From UBA7692 sp964650845 (GTDB lineage: Bacteria > Bacteroidota > Bacteroidia > Chitinophagales > LD1), in contig CAZYXR010000001.1 of assembly GCA_964650845.1 (NCBI GenBank), positions 55,037 through 119,036 of the forward strand: DNA of 64,000 nt, given 5' to 3'. The notes under the pieces are model-generated. The model did no database searches, had not been told where the DNA came from, and worked only from the letters and a program-made list of their open reading frames with translations. Shown piece by piece: positions 61,953 through 64,000 of the stretch. Position 1 is the first letter of the stretch, and every line of letters starts with the position of its first letter. The translations under genes were made by a program, and so were the position numbers.

Positions 61953-62894
61953 TTACACAGCAGCCATATCACTTTTATGCGCACCGACATTTACACCCGC
62001 AACCCAATCCACATCAGGGATTTTTTCGGCAGGAAGTTGAACCGGATTGCCCAGATAATCTACTCGCTTTGCCGGATAAATGTGCGTTTCGAAAAGGTAG
62101 GCCAGCAAAGATGGTCTATCTAAATTTGGATGAATGTGCGGGCGGATATTTTGGGCATGATAATTGGGCAATTGGCTCCAGTGCAAATTTGGTTTTTCGT
62201 GATGTGCAGTGTGGAAACCGTTATTGAAAAGAAAAAAATTTAGCAGCCTGCCGGTAAAATTTCTGCTATGGTTGTACGGATGTTTTTCGTCCACCCCATC
62301 GTGTTGAAAATAATTGGTACCCACAATTCCCCAAGCAGCATATTGATGTGGAATAAACAGAAACAATAGAAAACACTGCCAATTCACAAAAAGCATACCG
62401 AGCTTTATCGCATTTACCAAAGCCAACTCAAAGGCAAATTGCCAAAACCATTTTGGTCGTTCGTTATACATTCTTTTGGCAAAACGCATTTCGCTTTTTA
62501 TAATATCACCACTCATAATAAAAAAGAAAAAAAGCTGATTCAAAATATTCCATTTGAAGGTGGCTTTAGTAGTGCGCATTACATCTTTTTCGCCTTGAGT
62601 AAATTTATGATGACTAAAATTATGACCCGGTACAAATGCACTTGTTGAGTGCCCATAAGTAAGCGACAACACTACCTGAAAAATTCTATTCAACTGCTTG
62701 CTTTTAAAAATGGGAACATGAATAGTGTTGTGCACAATTACAGCACAAGTAAACGACAAATAGCAGTTCAATGCCATCCATAAAACAGCTTGAAACTTAG
62801 ACATTTCGTGCCACAAAAACCACGGTGCAATTGCAGCAACAAAGTATAAAACAACCACAAAAAGTGTTCGCCAATCGGCACTGTATCTAAGCAT
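61953..62894 (-). CDS. Membrane fatty acid desaturase/hydroxylase family protein
   Basis: The 313-residue membrane protein has three histidine boxes: HNTIH (about 54), HNFSHHKF (about 95) and HTAHHEKPN (about 227), with four or more hydrophobic helices. Short internal spacing and the NYFQHDGVDEKHPYNHSRN segment suggest a lipid desaturase or related carotenoid-type hydroxylase. It is unlike the first desaturase at 12845-13891, so the two probably act on different substrates. Confidence 0.82.
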   Translation of the reverse strand: MLRYSADWRTLFVVVLYFVAAIAPWFLWHEMSKFQAVLWMALNCYLSFTCAVIVHNTIHVPIFKSKQLNRIFQVVLSLTYGHSTSAFVPGHNFSHHKFTQGEKDVMRTTKATFKWNILNQLFFFFIMSGDIIKSEMRFAKRMYNERPKWFWQFAFELALVNAIKLGMLFVNWQCFLLFLFIPHQYAAWGIVGTNYFQHDGVDEKHPYNHSRNFTGRLLNFFLFNNGFHTAHHEKPNLHWSQLPNYHAQNIRPHIHPNLDRPSLLAYLFETHIYPAKRVDYLGNPVQLPAEKIPDVDWVAGVNVGAHKSDMAAV

Positions 62895-62934
62895 GATATT
62901 ATGCTAACATAAGCAATAAACTGCGAAACGGTAT

Positions 62935-63915
62935 TTAGCGCGAATTGTTATTGAAATAAAGCGCGAATTGTTTTGCAAAGTAACTTGCAATTACAGTTGC
63001 CCCTGCTCGTTTTATTGCAGTTAAACTTTCGAGCATTGCTTGCTCTTCGTTCACCCAACCTTTTGCTGCGGCAGCTTTTATCATTACATATTCGCCACTT
63101 ACTTGGTATGCTGCTACGGGAATACTTACAGCTTGCCTAACTCTGTGAATTACATCTAAATAAAAGCCCGCAGGTTTTACCATCACAATATCGGCACCTT
63201 CGTGCGCATCAAACACCGCCTCTTTTACTGCTTCGTGGCTGTTTGCGCTATCCATTTGGTAAGTTTTTTTATCGCCAAAACCAGGTGCGCTATCCAAGGC
63301 ATCGCGAAAAGGGCCATAAAGACACGAAGCATATTTTACGCTGTAACTCAATATTCCGGTTTCGTGAAAACTGTTTGCTTCTAAAATGCTTCTTATTGCC
63401 GCAACTCTACCATCCATCATATCGCTGGGTGCTACAAAATCGGCACCGGCTTGCGCATGGCTTAAAGCCATGTGTGCCAACACTTCTACCGATTTGTCAT
63501 TCACTATTTTATGTTCTTCCACTATACCGTCATGCCCGAAAGAAGAATACGGATCGAGCGCAACATCAGTAATAACGACCATTTCGGGAATATTGCTTTT
63601 TATTGCTCGAATTGCTCTTTGCATCAATCCCTGCGGGTTCAATGCTTCTGTTCCGGCATTATCTTTCCATTCGTCATTACATTTTACAAAAAGCAAAACA
63701 CTTTTTATACCCAATTGCCATAAAGTTTTTGCTTCCTCAATGGTTTCATCTAAACTCATTCTAAAGTAATTCGGTAGCGATGAAATTTCTTCTTTTACCT
63801 GCGCGCCTTCTACAATAAAAAGCGGTGCAATAAAATCGGATGGACTAAGACTTGTTTCCGCTACCATGCTGCGTATTGCCGCTGATTTGCGAAGTATGCG
63901 CGGGCGATGATTCAT
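62935..63915 (-). CDS. hemB: Porphobilinogen synthase (delta-aminolevulinate dehydratase)
   Basis: HemB condenses two 5-aminolevulinate molecules to porphobilinogen for heme and cobalamin. The 326-residue protein begins with RPRILRKSAAIRSMVAE and has VAPSDMMDGRVAAIR near 172. The two active lysines sit in SYSVKYASCLYGPFRDA (about 200) and ADIVMVKPAGFYLD (about 252). It lacks the Cys-rich zinc triad (VTDVALDPYSSFGHDG instead), so it is probably the magnesium-dependent form. Length is normal. Confidence 0.95.
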   Translation of the reverse strand: MNHRPRILRKSAAIRSMVAETSLSPSDFIAPLFIVEGAQVKEEISSLPNYFRMSLDETIEEAKTLWQLGIKSVLLFVKCNDEWKDNAGTEALNPQGLMQRAIRAIKSNIPEMVVITDVALDPYSSFGHDGIVEEHKIVNDKSVEVLAHMALSHAQAGADFVAPSDMMDGRVAAIRSILEANSFHETGILSYSVKYASCLYGPFRDALDSAPGFGDKKTYQMDSANSHEAVKEAVFDAHEGADIVMVKPAGFYLDVIHRVRQAVSIPVAAYQVSGEYVMIKAAAAKGWVNEEQAMLESLTAIKRAGATVIASYFAKQFALYFNNNSR

Positions 63916-63919
63916 AATG

Positions 63920-63927
63920 CAAGATTA
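63920..63927 (-). promoter_or_regulatory. Candidate -7 box directly before hemB
   Basis: On the minus strand it reads TAATCTTG, one mismatch from TAnnTTTG, ending 4 bp before the hemB ATG at 63915. Confidence 0.3.
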
Positions 63928-64000
63928 AGAGAATATACCACCACTTGGCGAAGCAAATTTTCGACCGATGGAATTTTGCTTGTAAAAACACTACCTTTCC

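Noticed and set aside
1..64000. tRNA, rRNA or riboswitch genes
   Set aside because: I looked for tRNA arm motifs and for long conserved structured intergenic DNA and found nothing convincing; a covariance-model search would settle it.

Overview
The window comes from a member of the Bacteroidota, probably near Chitinophagales or Sphingobacteriales, and looks like a draft or metagenome-assembled scaffold. The evidence is several secreted proteins with type IX secretion (T9SS) sorting domains (types A and B), two TonB-dependent receptors with carboxypeptidase-regulatory N-domains, an OmpA protein with PorE-like domain order, starts without Shine-Dalgarno sites, and recurrent TAnnTTTG/TAnnTTCG promoter-like boxes. 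Runs of N at 341-350, 50642-50660 and 55588-55597 interrupt three genes. No rRNA, tRNA, CRISPR array, transposase or phage gene was recognised.

Layout. 1-4.2 kb: 3' part of a large repeat-rich T9SS adhesin. 4.3-6.4 kb: comEC. 6.5-8.0 kb: a two-gene restriction-modification module (DpnA-like adenine methylase plus MutH/Sau3AI-like nuclease, probably GATC). 8.1-10.9 kb: gamma-carbonic anhydrase family, idi, ribE, prfA. 11-14 kb: two exported proteins and a desaturase. 14-17 kb: carB without the allosteric domain. 17-24 kb: repeat-rich T9SS protein, LuxE-like acyl-protein synthetase, MFS transporter, LysM protein, TPR lipid-envelope-type protein, VanZ. 23.9-28.9 kb: MmcQ/YjbR protein, small membrane protein, FAD oxidoreductase, RluA-type pseudouridine synthase, TonB receptor. 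29-32 kb: compact ACP / ketosynthase III / glycosyltransferase 2 / GNAT operon. 32-38.6 kb: glycosyltransferase-like protein, NlpC/P60 peptidase, bioA operon with a membrane protein and an ABC permease, fumC, ruvC. 38.6-42.5 kb: ileS. 42.8-51.7 kb: acidic protein plus B12-binding mutase subunit, TPR protein, PorE-like OmpA protein, SafE-type protein, hemolysin III, mtaB, rnc. 51.8-64 kb: secreted endonuclease I, 42-bp tandem repeats, TonB receptor, metG, beta-helix T9SS protein, second desaturase, hemB.

Most of the window is housekeeping and cell-surface genes in short transcription units. The most unusual object is ileS: its reading frame carries an in-frame insert of about 175 codons (about 40290-40817, residues 561-736) between the catalytic blocks. 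The insert resembles the phage-associated barnase/EndoU/colicin E5-D/RelE-like (PBECR) nucleases, a superfamily that includes tRNA anticodon-cleaving toxins. A nuclease-like domain buried inside an essential tRNA synthetase is the best candidate here for something undescribed. Other points of interest are the GATC restriction module, the GC-rich 42-bp minisatellite at 54159-54368, the acyl/glycosyl operon at 29-32 kb, short repeat-derived peptide segments inside metG and ileS, and several promoter boxes lying so close to start codons that transcripts may be leaderless.
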